A stretch of DNA of 64,000 bases from Mesorhizobium sp. ES1-4 (GTDB taxonomy: Bacteria > Pseudomonadota > Alphaproteobacteria > Rhizobiales > Rhizobiaceae), in NCBI RefSeq assembly GCF_020164745.1, contig NZ_JAIUGV010000003.1, positions 248,001-312,000 of the forward strand. Direction: 5' to 3'. The translations under genes were made by a program, and so were the position numbers. Positions 51,847 through 60,522 of this stretch are shown here, piece by piece. The notes under the pieces were generated by a model. That model was not told the DNA's origin, did not search any database, and worked only from the letters and a program-made list of their open reading frames with translations. Every line of letters begins with the position of its first letter. Position 1 is the first letter of the stretch.

Positions 51847-51856
51847 TTGTATACAA
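51847..51856. promoter_or_regulatory. Perfect TTGTATACAA palindrome, probable GntR operator
   Basis: A ten-base perfect palindrome 50 bases upstream of the potD-like ATG and about 136 bases before the divergent GntR gene. TTGTATACAA-type sites are common for FCD-subfamily GntR regulators. The position allows control of both the transporter operon and the regulator itself. Confidence 0.6.
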
Positions 51857-51991
51857 TTTTGAGTGTAGCTTCGGAAGCGTCGATGTCAACACCGCTTGCT
51901 GCGGCCAGGATCGGCGGTGGGCAACGAGCAGGGGCGTGGCAAAGCGCGCCGACTTTGACTACAGCTACGCCTGAGAACATATCGACTTCCG

Positions 51992-52723
51992 GTGCAAGGA
52001 CCGGGGAACTGGAAACGGAATTTGGCCAAGGAACCGAAAAACACGCTGCGCGACTCTGTCTATTCCGCGCTCAAGGCGATGATCGTGACCGGCCAGATTC
52101 CGCCGGGTTCGCGCGTCACCGAAAGCGACATCGCCGCGAAACTCAATGTCAGCCGCACGCCTGTGCGCGAAGCCTTCAACCGGCTCGAGCGCGACGGACT
52201 GGTCACCGGCCGACCGCGCCAGGGCTATGCGGTCACCGAATTCGACATCAACATGTTCCGCGAAGCCTTCGACATCCGCGAACTTCTCGACGGCCATGCG
52301 ACCGAACTCGCGGCCGCGGCCGCGACCGAGAAAGACAAGGCGCGGCTGCGCGCCATGCTGGCCGAGTGCGAGCGGCTGGCCGCCCTTCCGGACCGCACGA
52401 CGCGCGAAAAATTCCAGGAACTGGAGGTCGGTATCGACCTGCACCGCGTCATTGCCGAAATCAGCGGCAACGCGATGCTGCACGGCATGCTGTGCGGCAT
52501 CCTCGACAAGTGCCAGCATTACGTCTGGACCGAACTTTTGTGGCTCGATGAGTGGAAGATCGCCCGCGACGAGCATGCCGAGATCGTCGAGGCGATCTGC
52601 GCCGGCGACGCCGTCAAGGCCGGCGCCCTTGCCCGTGCGCATGTACGCGGCTCGCGCGAGAACGTGCTGCGCCTGCTGCAGGCGAAATCGGACTACCGGA
52701 GTTTTCTGGCCAAGGCCTCCTGA
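51992..52723 (+). CDS. GntR-family transcriptional regulator, FCD type
   Basis: About 243 residues. The N-terminal winged HTH includes IPPGSRVTESDIAAKLNVSR followed by TPVREAFNRLERDGLV. The C-terminal FCD domain contains the Asp/His positions expected to bind a metal (IRELLDGHA, IDLHRVIAEISGN, RDEHAEIVEAI, ARAHVRGSREN). The start is a GTG at 51992, or a TTG at 52022 that begins nearer the conserved domain. It is divergent from the pot-type/ggt cluster and most likely represses it until the substrate or a breakdown product binds. Confidence 0.9.
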   Translation: MQGPGNWKRNLAKEPKNTLRDSVYSALKAMIVTGQIPPGSRVTESDIAAKLNVSRTPVREAFNRLERDGLVTGRPRQGYAVTEFDINMFREAFDIRELLDGHATELAAAAATEKDKARLRAMLAECERLAALPDRTTREKFQELEVGIDLHRVIAEISGNAMLHGMLCGILDKCQHYVWTELLWLDEWKIARDEHAEIVEAICAGDAVKAGALARAHVRGSRENVLRLLQAKSDYRSFLAKAS

Positions 52724-52741
52724 GCGGGACGGCCGCTGCCT

Positions 52742-53683
52742 CTACCAGGCCCAGCTGCCCTTTCCGAGCGTGGTCACCGCGCCGACGATACGGGTGAAGC
52801 TCGCGCGGGCACGACCGACGGTATGCCTGGCCCTGAGATAGCCATGTACAAGGCCCGGCTCCTCGAACCAGGTGGCGCGCCCGCCCGCCGCGACGATGCG
52901 GTCGCGATAAGCCTCGCCATCGGATGACAGCGGGTCGCACTCGGCGGTAATCAGCACGGTCGGCGGCAGATTGGCGAAATCGGCATCGGCCAGCGGCGAC
53001 AGCGTGACGTCACCGGTCCGGTCCACGCCCCCGGTGCGGATGTGCTTGTAGAATTCGAGGTCGCGCACTGTCAGCATCGGCGCTTCGGCGTGTGTCACAT
53101 AGGAGCCGCGCGAGCGATCGCCGCCGAGGCCGGGATAGACCAGCACCTGGCCGACCGGCTTCCTCGCACGGCCACGCGTGGCGTGCGCAACGGCGGCGCA
53201 AAGATTGCCGCCGGCGCTGTCGCCGCACAGTATGACAGGGCAGTCGTAGGTCCCGGCGGCCCATTCGAAGGCGCTCATCGCATCATCGAAAGCAGCCGGA
53301 TGCAGGTGCTCCGGCGCCAGCCGGTAGTCGACCGAGACCACCTCATGGCCGGTGCGGCCGCAAAGCTCGGCGCAGACATCGTCATGGCTGTCCAGCCCGC
53401 CGAGGATGAAGCCGCCGCCATGGATGTAGACCACCATGGCGGCCGCGTTTGGCGTCGCGTTGTGATAGATGCGGATCGGGATATCGTGCGAGGGTGTCGC
53501 TATAGCGGAGGTTTCGACCGCGACGCCCTCGGGGTAGCCGGCAAAGAACTCGCGGCACATGCGGTCATAGATTTCGCGCTGCTGGGCGATCGTATAATCG
53601 ATGGTGTCGGGCGGATAGTAGGAATTGGTCCGCTCGATGAAAGCCCAGGTCTCGGCATCGATGAGTTTTGCGTAGTCGGTCAT
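52742..53683 (-). CDS. Alpha/beta hydrolase, hormone-sensitive lipase family
   Basis: 313 residues from the ATG at 53683 (an ATG at 53698 is also open). HSL-family signs are the oxyanion motif YIHGGGFILGG, the nucleophile Ser in CGDSAGGNLCAAV, Asp in ITAECDPLSSDGEAY and His in EPGLVHGYLR. It is the last gene of the carnitine-type operon, 75 bases after caiD. Esters or lactones such as acylcarnitines could be its substrate, which would free carnitine for the pathway (inference only). Confidence 0.87.
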   Translation of the reverse strand: MTDYAKLIDAETWAFIERTNSYYPPDTIDYTIAQQREIYDRMCREFFAGYPEGVAVETSAIATPSHDIPIRIYHNATPNAAAMVVYIHGGGFILGGLDSHDDVCAELCGRTGHEVVSVDYRLAPEHLHPAAFDDAMSAFEWAAGTYDCPVILCGDSAGGNLCAAVAHATRGRARKPVGQVLVYPGLGGDRSRGSYVTHAEAPMLTVRDLEFYKHIRTGGVDRTGDVTLSPLADADFANLPPTVLITAECDPLSSDGEAYRDRIVAAGGRATWFEEPGLVHGYLRARHTVGRARASFTRIVGAVTTLGKGSWAW

Positions 53684-53758
53684 GGGTGCCGGGTACATTG
53701 CCAGAACCGAGCCCAGGCAGGACAGAGGAGGGTGTGACGGAACGCCATCATCGCCGGG

Positions 53759-54541
53759 TTATCTCCCCTTCCACACCGGCTCGCGCTTTTCGGCAAAAGC
53801 CCGGAAACCTTCCATGCCGTCCTCCGAGCCGTAAAGCGCGTCGACAGTCGGCAACTGCCGGCGCGTCACCTTGTTCATCGCATCCTGGAAAGTCAGCGAT
53901 TCTGCCACCCGCGCCGTCTCCTTGATCGCCGCGAACACCAGCGGCGGGCCGCTGGCGAGCAGCCGGGCGATCTCCCAGACCCGGTCCTCGAGCTTTTCCT
54001 TGGGCAGTACCTCGTTGACTAGGCCCCAGCGATGCGCCTCGGCGACATCCATCCAGCGGCCGGTGAGCAGCAGGTCCATGGCGACATGATAGGGGATGCG
54101 CTTCGGCAGCTTGATCGTCGCGGCGTCCGCCAGCGTGCCGGCGCGGATTTCGGGCAGCGCGAAGGACGAATGATCGGAGGCGTAGATGAGGTCGCAGGAA
54201 AGCGCCAGTTCGAAGCCGCCGCCGACCGCCATGCCGTTGACGCAAGCGATGACCGGCTTGTTGAGGTCGCGCAGTTCCTGCAGGCCGGCAAAGCCACCGA
54301 CGCCATAGTCGCCGTCGACCGCGTCGCCGCCGGCGGCGGCCTTCAGGTCCCAGCCGGCGCAGAAGAACTTGTCGCCCGCGGTCTTGACGATGGCGACGCG
54401 CAACTCCGGGTCGTCGCGGAACGCCTTGAAGGTCTCGCCCATAAGCCGCGAGGTTTTCAGGTCGATCGCGTTGGCCTTGGGACGGTCGAGCGTGACCTCG
54501 AGGATCGTGCCCTCGCGGCGGGTGGAAATGACGTCAGACAT
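53759..54541 (-). CDS. caiD: Enoyl-CoA hydratase/isomerase family, probable carnitinyl-CoA dehydratase
   Basis: 260 residues of the crotonase fold. The CaiD-like DKFFCAGWDLKAAAGGDAV segment forms the first oxyanion loop, and GMAVGGGFELALSCDLIYAS the second. PEIRAGTLADAATIKLPKRI carries the active-site Glu position typical of CaiD. CaiD converts crotonobetainyl-CoA to carnitinyl-CoA. It overlaps the CoA-ligase gene by 8 bases. The acyl-CoA dehydrogenase and carnitine dehydrogenase in the same operon support this call. Confidence 0.85.
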   Translation of the reverse strand: MSDVISTRREGTILEVTLDRPKANAIDLKTSRLMGETFKAFRDDPELRVAIVKTAGDKFFCAGWDLKAAAGGDAVDGDYGVGGFAGLQELRDLNKPVIACVNGMAVGGGFELALSCDLIYASDHSSFALPEIRAGTLADAATIKLPKRIPYHVAMDLLLTGRWMDVAEAHRWGLVNEVLPKEKLEDRVWEIARLLASGPPLVFAAIKETARVAESLTFQDAMNKVTRRQLPTVDALYGSEDGMEGFRAFAEKREPVWKGR

Positions 54542-56612
54542 TCTTGTTCTCTCCCAAAACCAGCAGCGCGTCGGCGATCCAGGCGCCCTTGCCTTGCGTG
54601 CAGACGATCAGCGGATTGATGTCGAGTTCCTCGATCTCGCCGGCATTTTGCTGCACGAAACCGGCGATGCCCGCTATGGCGTCGATGGCGGCCTGTACAT
54701 CGGCCTTTGGCCGGCCGCGATAGCCTTCGAGCAGCGGGAACAGTTTGAGGCCGCGCAACGCGGCCTCGATATCGTCGCGGGTCGCCGGCAGCATCAGTGT
54801 GACGCTGTCGCGCAGCAACTCGACCAGCACGCCGCCGGTGCCCAACGTCATCACCGCGCCGAACATTGGATCGCGGGTGAAGCCGACGATCAGTTCGGCG
54901 ACGCCATCACGCACCATGCGCTCGACATAGAGCCCGGTGCCGAGCGGCAAGAGGTCGTGCGCCGCCGTGCTGACCGATTCGGCGTCCTTGAGGTTTAGCC
55001 TGACGGCGCCGACTTCCGACTTGTGGGTGACGCCAAGGGCTTTCAGGGCGACGGGGAAGCCAAGCGCCATCGACGAGATCACCGCCTCGACCGCATTGCC
55101 GGCGCGCTCGCCTTTCGGCACGGAAAGCCCGGCCTTGATCAGCCGTGCCTTGGCTTCGGCTTCATCGGGCGTAACGCGCGGCGCGTCGGATGCGCCGGCG
55201 GCCCTCGTATCGACCGGCTGCGCCTGCGGCTCGCGCCAGGCCCAGCCGATGAAGGCCGCCGCCTGGGCGGCGTCCATCGCTTCTGAAATGCCGAACAGTG
55301 GCACCATGCCTCGCGCCATCAACTCGGCCGTGTATTCCTCCGGCAGGTTCTCGGGCAGCGAGGAGACGATGGCGCCATGCGCCTTGTTGGTCTTCAGCGC
55401 CGATTCGAAAGCGCGCAGCGTCGCCCACCAGTCGGTGACCGAGCAGCGGTCGGGGCGTGGGAAGTCGAGCACCAGCATGTTGAGGTCGAAGCCGCCCGAT
55501 ACCATGGCGGTGAAGGTGGCCGTCATCGCCGGCTCGTTGTTCCAGATGAAGGTGTGGTAGTCCAACGGGTTGGCGACCGCGACCAACGGCCCGAGCGTCG
55601 ATTTGACATGGGCGCGATGGGTGTCGGTCAGCACCGGGAAGTTGACCCAACGGCCTTCGGCGCTGTCGGCCATGACCGACGCCTCGCCGCCCGAACAGCT
55701 CATCGATGAGAGCGTGTAGCCAGGCAACGGACCGGTGATGTGCAGCAGCTTCAGCGCCTCGATGAAGGCGGGGATCGAATCGACGCGGGCGATGCCGAGC
55801 CGCCTGAGGAAGGCGCCGGAAGCCGCGTCCGAGCCGGCAAGCGAGGCGGTGTGCGATACGGTCGCCTGACGCGCCTGTTCGGAGCGGCCGACCTTCATGG
55901 CGATGATTGGTTTTCTGAGCTCCCGCGCCCTGGCGGCCAGGCGCTCGAAGCCGGCTACCGAATCGAAGGCCTCGATGTGCAGGCCGAGCGAGGTAACGCG
56001 TTCGTCCTCGATCAGGCCGAGCGCCATTTCGGAGAGTCCGGTCTGCGCCTGGTTGCCGGCGGTCATCAGGAAGGCGATCGGCAGGCCACGCTTCTGCATC
56101 GTCATGTTGATGGCGATGTTGGACGATTGGGTGATGATGGCGACGCCCTTGCCGCCTTCGTCCAGCCTGATGCCGCCATGCTGGTCGGGCCACAGCAGCG
56201 CGCCGTCGGCATAGTTGATCAGGCCGTAGCAGTTCGGCCCGATGATCGGCATCTGGCCGGCAGCGGCGACCAGTTCGGCCTGCAGCCGTTCGCCATCCTC
56301 GTCATAGGCCTCGGTCTCGAGGAAGCCGGCGGCAAAGCAGACGGCGCCGCCGGCGCCGCGTTCGGCCAACGCCTTGATCACCTCGATGGTCAAGTGCCGG
56401 TTGACGCCGACGAAGGCGGCGTCGGGCGCGCCGGGCAGATCGGCCACCGAACGATATGCCTTGCGGCCCGCGATCTCGTCCTTGGTCGGATGCACCGGCC
56501 AGATCTCGCCGGCAAAGCCCATCTTGATCGATTGCGCGACGACCGCGGCGGCCTGCACGCCGCCGAAGACGGCGATCGATTTCGGCCGCAGGAGACGCTC
56601 CAATTTATGCAT
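54534..56612 (-). CDS. NDP-forming acyl-CoA synthetase (acetate-CoA ligase family)
   Basis: 692 residues. The CoA-binding domain is at about 5-130 (RPKSIAVFGGVQAAAVVAQS and IIGPNCYGLINY), followed by the succinyl-CoA-ligase-like domains with the phospho-His in TVSHTASLAGSDAAS. The C-terminal ATP-grasp domain starts at about 480 (GFPVALKALGVTHKSEVG and MTLGTGGVLVELL). Such enzymes activate acids to CoA thioesters with ATP and release ADP. Here the likely substrate is gamma-butyrobetaine, crotonobetaine or carnitine, in place of the AMP-forming CaiC (inference from neighbours). Confidence 0.87.
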   Translation of the reverse strand: MHKLERLLRPKSIAVFGGVQAAAVVAQSIKMGFAGEIWPVHPTKDEIAGRKAYRSVADLPGAPDAAFVGVNRHLTIEVIKALAERGAGGAVCFAAGFLETEAYDEDGERLQAELVAAAGQMPIIGPNCYGLINYADGALLWPDQHGGIRLDEGGKGVAIITQSSNIAINMTMQKRGLPIAFLMTAGNQAQTGLSEMALGLIEDERVTSLGLHIEAFDSVAGFERLAARARELRKPIIAMKVGRSEQARQATVSHTASLAGSDAASGAFLRRLGIARVDSIPAFIEALKLLHITGPLPGYTLSSMSCSGGEASVMADSAEGRWVNFPVLTDTHRAHVKSTLGPLVAVANPLDYHTFIWNNEPAMTATFTAMVSGGFDLNMLVLDFPRPDRCSVTDWWATLRAFESALKTNKAHGAIVSSLPENLPEEYTAELMARGMVPLFGISEAMDAAQAAAFIGWAWREPQAQPVDTRAAGASDAPRVTPDEAEAKARLIKAGLSVPKGERAGNAVEAVISSMALGFPVALKALGVTHKSEVGAVRLNLKDAESVSTAAHDLLPLGTGLYVERMVRDGVAELIVGFTRDPMFGAVMTLGTGGVLVELLRDSVTLMLPATRDDIEAALRGLKLFPLLEGYRGRPKADVQAAIDAIAGIAGFVQQNAGEIEELDINPLIVCTQGKGAWIADALLVLGENKNV

Positions 56613-56614
56613 GA

Positions 56615-57778
56615 TCAGGCCCCGAACGGACGCAGCAGCGCCCTTGAAATGATGTGGCGCTGAATCTCGGACGTGCCTTCCCAGATGCGCTCGACGCGGG
56701 CGTCGCGCCAGATGCGCTCCAGCGGCAGGTCGTCCATCAGCCCCATGCCGCCATGTATCTGGATCGCTTCGTCGGCAACGAAGGCGAGCATTTCAGTGGC
56801 TTTCAGCTTGGCCATGGCCATGTCCTGGTCGGTGACGGTGCCCTGATCGTACTTCCAGCCGGCTTCGAACACCATCAGGTCGGCGGCCTTGAGTTCCGTC
56901 GCCATGTCGGCGAGCTTGAACGACACGCCCTGGAACTTGCCGATCTGCTGGCCGAACTGCTGGCGCTGCGCGGCGTATTCGACGGCATGGCCAAGGGCAC
57001 GCTCGGCTCGGCCGAGGCAGGTGGCGCCGACCTGCAGGCGGGTGGCGCCGAGCCAGGAATTGGCGACATCGAAGCCCTTGTGCACTTCGCCCAGAACCTG
57101 GGACGCAGGCAGGCGACAGTCGTCGAACTCGAGAATGGCGTTGGTGTAGCCGCGATGCGAGACGTTGCGGTAGCCGTCGCGCACGGCAAAACCCTTGGTG
57201 CCCTTGTCGACGAAGAAGGCGGTGATCTTCTTGCGTTTTCCGCGCGGTGAATCCTCTTCACCCGAGGCCATGAAGACGATGGCGAAATCGGCGAGATCGG
57301 CATGCGAGATGAAGTGCTTGGTGCCGTTCAGCACCCAGTCGTCGCCGTCCTGTACGGCCGTTGCCTTCATGCCACGCAGGTCGGAGCCGGCGCCGGGCTC
57401 GGTCATCGCCAGGCAATCCCATTTCTCGCCGCGGATGCAGGGGAAAAGATACTTTTCGCGCTGCTCCGGCGTGCCGGCGAGCAGGATGTTGGAGGGCCGC
57501 GCCACGCAGGTCCAGTGCAGCGCGTAATTGGCGCGGCCGAGTTCCTTTTCGTAAAGCAGCCAGGTTACCGTATCGAGCCCCGCGCCGCCGACATCGGCCG
57601 GCATGTTGGCGGCATAGAGGCCAGCCTCGATCGCCTTGGCCTTGATCTCCTCGATCAGCTCGCGGCGCAGCACGCCGGTGCGCTCGACCTCGCGTTCATG
57701 CGGATAAAGCTCGTTCTCGACGAAGGCGCGCGTCGTCTCGACAATGAGCTTCTGCTCTTCCGAAAGACCGAAATCCAT
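56615..57778 (-). CDS. Acyl-CoA dehydrogenase (possible CaiA-like butyrobetainyl-CoA dehydrogenase)
   Basis: 387 residues with the ACAD signatures LAMTEPGAGSDLRGMKATA (FAD binding) and QFGQQIGKFQGVSFKLADMA. The C-terminal motif QIHGGMGLMDDLPLERIWRD is followed by RIWEGTSEIQR. The flavoprotein passes electrons to ETF. The gene lies 2 bases from the ligase and 4 from the carnitine dehydrogenase. Oxidation of gamma-butyrobetainyl-CoA to crotonobetainyl-CoA would feed CaiD and then carnitine dehydrogenase. Confidence 0.87.
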   Translation of the reverse strand: MDFGLSEEQKLIVETTRAFVENELYPHEREVERTGVLRRELIEEIKAKAIEAGLYAANMPADVGGAGLDTVTWLLYEKELGRANYALHWTCVARPSNILLAGTPEQREKYLFPCIRGEKWDCLAMTEPGAGSDLRGMKATAVQDGDDWVLNGTKHFISHADLADFAIVFMASGEEDSPRGKRKKITAFFVDKGTKGFAVRDGYRNVSHRGYTNAILEFDDCRLPASQVLGEVHKGFDVANSWLGATRLQVGATCLGRAERALGHAVEYAAQRQQFGQQIGKFQGVSFKLADMATELKAADLMVFEAGWKYDQGTVTDQDMAMAKLKATEMLAFVADEAIQIHGGMGLMDDLPLERIWRDARVERIWEGTSEIQRHIISRALLRPFGA

Positions 57779-57782
57779 GGCC

Positions 57783-58877
57783 TCAGCCTTTCTTCTTGTT
57801 CTTCGGCTTATCGGCCTTCTTCACCGGCTTGGAGGCCTTGGCCTTCTCGGCCGCCTTCGAGGCTGTCGGCTTCTTCGCCGCCAGCTTGGCGAGCTGTTTG
57901 GTATAGTCCTTGTGCAGCGCGCCGGCGCCCCAGCCCTTGCCCCTGTTCTGCTTCGACAGCGCGTCCATGATGGCGACCAGATTGTCGTCGCGGATCTTTT
58001 CCAGTTCGCGGATCGACAGGCCGTGCGCCTGGTCGTCCGACTGGGTGGCGATCAGGTCGACCAGCTCGTCGTTGAATTCCGGCACGTCCATCAGCTTGGT
58101 CCACGGCCATTTGAGGCAGGGCCCGAACTGCGCCATGAAGTGGCGCATGCCGGCCTCGCCGCCGGCGACACGGTAGACCTGGAACATGCCCATCTGCGCC
58201 CAGCGCAGGCCGAAGCCGTAGCGCATGATGTCATCCAGTTCCTCGACGGTGCAGATCCCGTCCTTGATCAGCCACAGGGCCTCGCGCCAGGCGGCTTCGA
58301 GCAGGCGGTCGCCGACAAAGGCCTCGATCTCCTTGCGGATGACGACGGGCTTCATGCCGATCGAGGCATAGACTTCCTTGGCCACTTCGATGGCTTCCGG
58401 AAAAGTCTGTTCGCCGCCGACGATCTCGACCAGCGGCAGGAGGTAGACCGGGTTGAACGGGTGGCCGACGACCAGCCGCTCGGGATGCTTCTTCATCGCC
58501 ACCTGCATGTCCGTCGGCTTGATGCCGGAGGTCGACGAGCCGACGATCGCATTGGCCGGCGCGTGGATGTCGATCTCGGCCAGCACGCGATGCTTGAGGT
58601 CGAGCCGTTCCGGCACGCTTTCCTGGATGAAATCGGCGTCGGCCACCGCTTCAGCGATCGTCTTGGCGAAGGTCAGCTTGCCCTCCTTGGGCAGGCCGCC
58701 AGGGACCATCTGCTTGTAGGCGCGACGCGCGCCCTTCATCACTTCCGAGACCTTGCGCGAGGCCTCCGGATCGGGATCGAAGATCGAGACGTCGATGCCG
58801 TTGAGCAAGAGCCGCGCGACCCAGCCGGCGCCGATGACGCCGCCGCCGATGGCGGCCGCCTTGTTGATGATGCTCAT
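57783..58877 (-). CDS. lcdH: L-carnitine dehydrogenase / 3-hydroxyacyl-CoA dehydrogenase family
   Basis: 364 residues. The NAD site AAIGGGVIGAGWVARLLL opens the protein, GSSTSGIKPTDMQ follows, and the catalytic His lies in VVGHPFNPVYLLPLVEIVGG. The length and the segments MRYGFGLRWAQMGMFQVYR and MAQFGPCLKWPWTKLMD match L-carnitine dehydrogenase, which oxidises carnitine to 3-dehydrocarnitine. The last 45 or so residues are a Lys/Ala/Pro-rich tail ending KPKNKKKG, which the core enzyme does not need. The thioesterase domain fused in some rhizobial versions is absent. Confidence 0.88.
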   Translation of the reverse strand: MSIINKAAAIGGGVIGAGWVARLLLNGIDVSIFDPDPEASRKVSEVMKGARRAYKQMVPGGLPKEGKLTFAKTIAEAVADADFIQESVPERLDLKHRVLAEIDIHAPANAIVGSSTSGIKPTDMQVAMKKHPERLVVGHPFNPVYLLPLVEIVGGEQTFPEAIEVAKEVYASIGMKPVVIRKEIEAFVGDRLLEAAWREALWLIKDGICTVEELDDIMRYGFGLRWAQMGMFQVYRVAGGEAGMRHFMAQFGPCLKWPWTKLMDVPEFNDELVDLIATQSDDQAHGLSIRELEKIRDDNLVAIMDALSKQNRGKGWGAGALHKDYTKQLAKLAAKKPTASKAAEKAKASKPVKKADKPKNKKKG

Positions 58878-59503
58878 TTGGAGGCTCCGGTTCTTGTCCT
58901 GGCGATTTCGGGATCGATGAGGGGCACGCGCTCACCGGCGCGGATCACTGACGGGTCGTAGGCTTTGCGCGCGAAGACTTCGAGCACGAAGGGCCGGAAG
59001 AAGTCGATCGGCAGCGTGTCGTAATCGGGGTCGAAGCTCGACTGGTCCCAGCGCTCGCAGAACTGGTCGCAGTCGTCGAAATAGAGGTGCCCGGCGAAGC
59101 GGTCGCGCGCATGGCGGTTGCCGCCGAGATGATGGGCATAATAGAGCCGCTGGAAATCGCCGTGCTTCTCCACCACCCAGGTGCATTGCTCGCGCACGAA
59201 CGGCTTCAGGATCGCGGCGGCGTATTCGTCATGATTGTAGGGCGCATAGATGTCGCCGATGTCGTGCAGCACGGCGCAAGCGATCCAGTCGGTGTCGGCA
59301 CCGTCGCGCCAGGCGCGTGTCGCCGCCTGCAGCGAATGGCCGAGCCGGGTGATCTTGTAGCCCGACAGGCCCTCGTCGAGCTGCACCAGCGCGTCGAGCA
59401 GCCGCTCGCCGGTCTTGGCCGCATAGTCGATCTCGTGCGCGGTCAGGAACTCGTAGTCGTCCCTGTCGCCATCCTTCATCGCGGTGAATTTGACAGTAGT
59501 CAT
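58874..59503 (-). CDS. HD-domain protein of the carnitine operon
   Basis: 209 residues. The HD-fold signature is present: His56 in TRLGHSLQAATRA, the His80-Asp81 pair in AVLHDIGDIYAPYNHDEYA, then His91 and His114 (VVEKHGDFQRLYYAHHLGG). Some small HD proteins (PhnZ, TmpB) are mixed-valence di-iron oxygenases acting on phosphonates, including a quaternary-ammonium one; others are phosphohydrolases. It overlaps lcdH by 4 bases and sits 24 bases from the BKACE gene, so it belongs to the pathway. The reaction is not known. It occupies a place where a betainyl-CoA thioesterase might be expected. Confidence 0.8.
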   Translation of the reverse strand: MTTVKFTAMKDGDRDDYEFLTAHEIDYAAKTGERLLDALVQLDEGLSGYKITRLGHSLQAATRAWRDGADTDWIACAVLHDIGDIYAPYNHDEYAAAILKPFVREQCTWVVEKHGDFQRLYYAHHLGGNRHARDRFAGHLYFDDCDQFCERWDQSSFDPDYDTLPIDFFRPFVLEVFARKAYDPSVIRAGERVPLIDPEIARTRTGASK

Positions 59504-59527
59504 GCCGATCTCCTCCCAGCGATCGAA

Positions 59528-60445
59528 TTACGCAGCCATCGGCGCCCGCTTGGTCAGGTTCAGCTTCTTGCGCACTTCTTCCGGTCCAAGAATCCTGGCG
59601 CCGAGATTGGTGACGATGGAGGCGGCACGCTCGACCAGTTGTGCATTGGTCGCCAGCACGCCCTTGTCGAGCCACAGATTGTCCTCAAGGCCGACGCGGA
59701 CATTGCCGCCGGCGAGCACCGCGGCAGCGGCATAGGCCATCTGGTTGCGGCCGATGGCGAAGGCCGACCAGTTCCAGGTCGACGGCACGTTGTTGACCAT
59801 CGCCATGAAGGTGTTGAGGTCATCAGGCGCGCCCCACGGCACCCCCATGCAGAGCTGCACCAGCGCGTCGGGGTTGAGCACTTTTTCCTCCACCAGTTGC
59901 TTGGCGAACCACAGATGCCCGGTGTCGAAGGCCTCGATCTCGGGCTTGACGCCGAGCGCCGTCATCATGCCGCCCATGGCGCGCAGCATGCCGGGCGTGT
60001 TGGTCATGACATAGTCGGCCTCCGCGAAGTTCATGGTGCCGCAGTCGAGCGTGCAGATTTCCGGCAGGCACTGGCGCACATGTTCCATGCGGTTGGTGGC
60101 GCCACCCATGTCGGTGCCCTTTTCGTTGAGCGGCAGCGGCGCTTCCGGAGAACCGAAAACCACGTCGCCGCCCATGCCGGCGGTCAGGTTCAGGATGACA
60201 TCGACGTCCGCCGCGCGGATACGTTCGGTCACCTCGCGGTAGAGATGGACGTCGCGGCGCGGCTTGCCGGTTTCGGGGTCGCGCACATGGCAATGGACGA
60301 TGGCAGCACCTGCCTTGGCCGCGTCGATCGCCGAATCGGCGATCTGCTTGGGCGAGCGCGGCACATGCGGGGAACGATCCTGCGACCCGCCGGAACCGGT
60401 CACGGCACAGGTAATGAAAACCTCACGGTTCATCGCGAGCGGCAT
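59528..60445 (-). CDS. Beta-keto acid cleavage enzyme (BKACE, DUF849), probable dehydrocarnitine cleavage enzyme
   Basis: 305 residues from the ATG at 60445, preceded by GGGAGGACTACG. The zinc-binding VHCHVRDPETGKPRRDV segment and the family strings MEHVRQCLPEICTLDCGTMN and VRVGLEDNLWLDKGVLA mark a DUF849 enzyme. BKACEs split a beta-keto acid using acetyl-CoA. With 3-dehydrocarnitine the products are acetoacetate and betainyl-CoA, which leads on to glycine betaine. The neighbouring carnitine dehydrogenase and CdhR-like regulator make dehydrocarnitine the best substrate candidate. Confidence 0.9.
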   Translation of the reverse strand: MPLAMNREVFITCAVTGSGGSQDRSPHVPRSPKQIADSAIDAAKAGAAIVHCHVRDPETGKPRRDVHLYREVTERIRAADVDVILNLTAGMGGDVVFGSPEAPLPLNEKGTDMGGATNRMEHVRQCLPEICTLDCGTMNFAEADYVMTNTPGMLRAMGGMMTALGVKPEIEAFDTGHLWFAKQLVEEKVLNPDALVQLCMGVPWGAPDDLNTFMAMVNNVPSTWNWSAFAIGRNQMAYAAAAVLAGGNVRVGLEDNLWLDKGVLATNAQLVERAASIVTNLGARILGPEEVRKKLNLTKRAPMAA

Positions 60446-60522
60446 CGTAGTCCTCCCAGAACAGATTGTAGGCCAACAATGACGGACTTGCGGGAAACTG
60501 GTTTGCATTTTACGAAGGTGAT
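60446..60522. promoter_or_regulatory. Compact divergent promoter between BKACE and the CdhR-like gene
   Basis: Only 77 bases separate the two divergent start codons. Both promoters and the operator of the AraC-type regulator must lie here or overlap the coding ends. TTGGCC and TACAAT on the minus strand are possible promoter pieces. No clear repeat was found. Confidence 0.4.
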
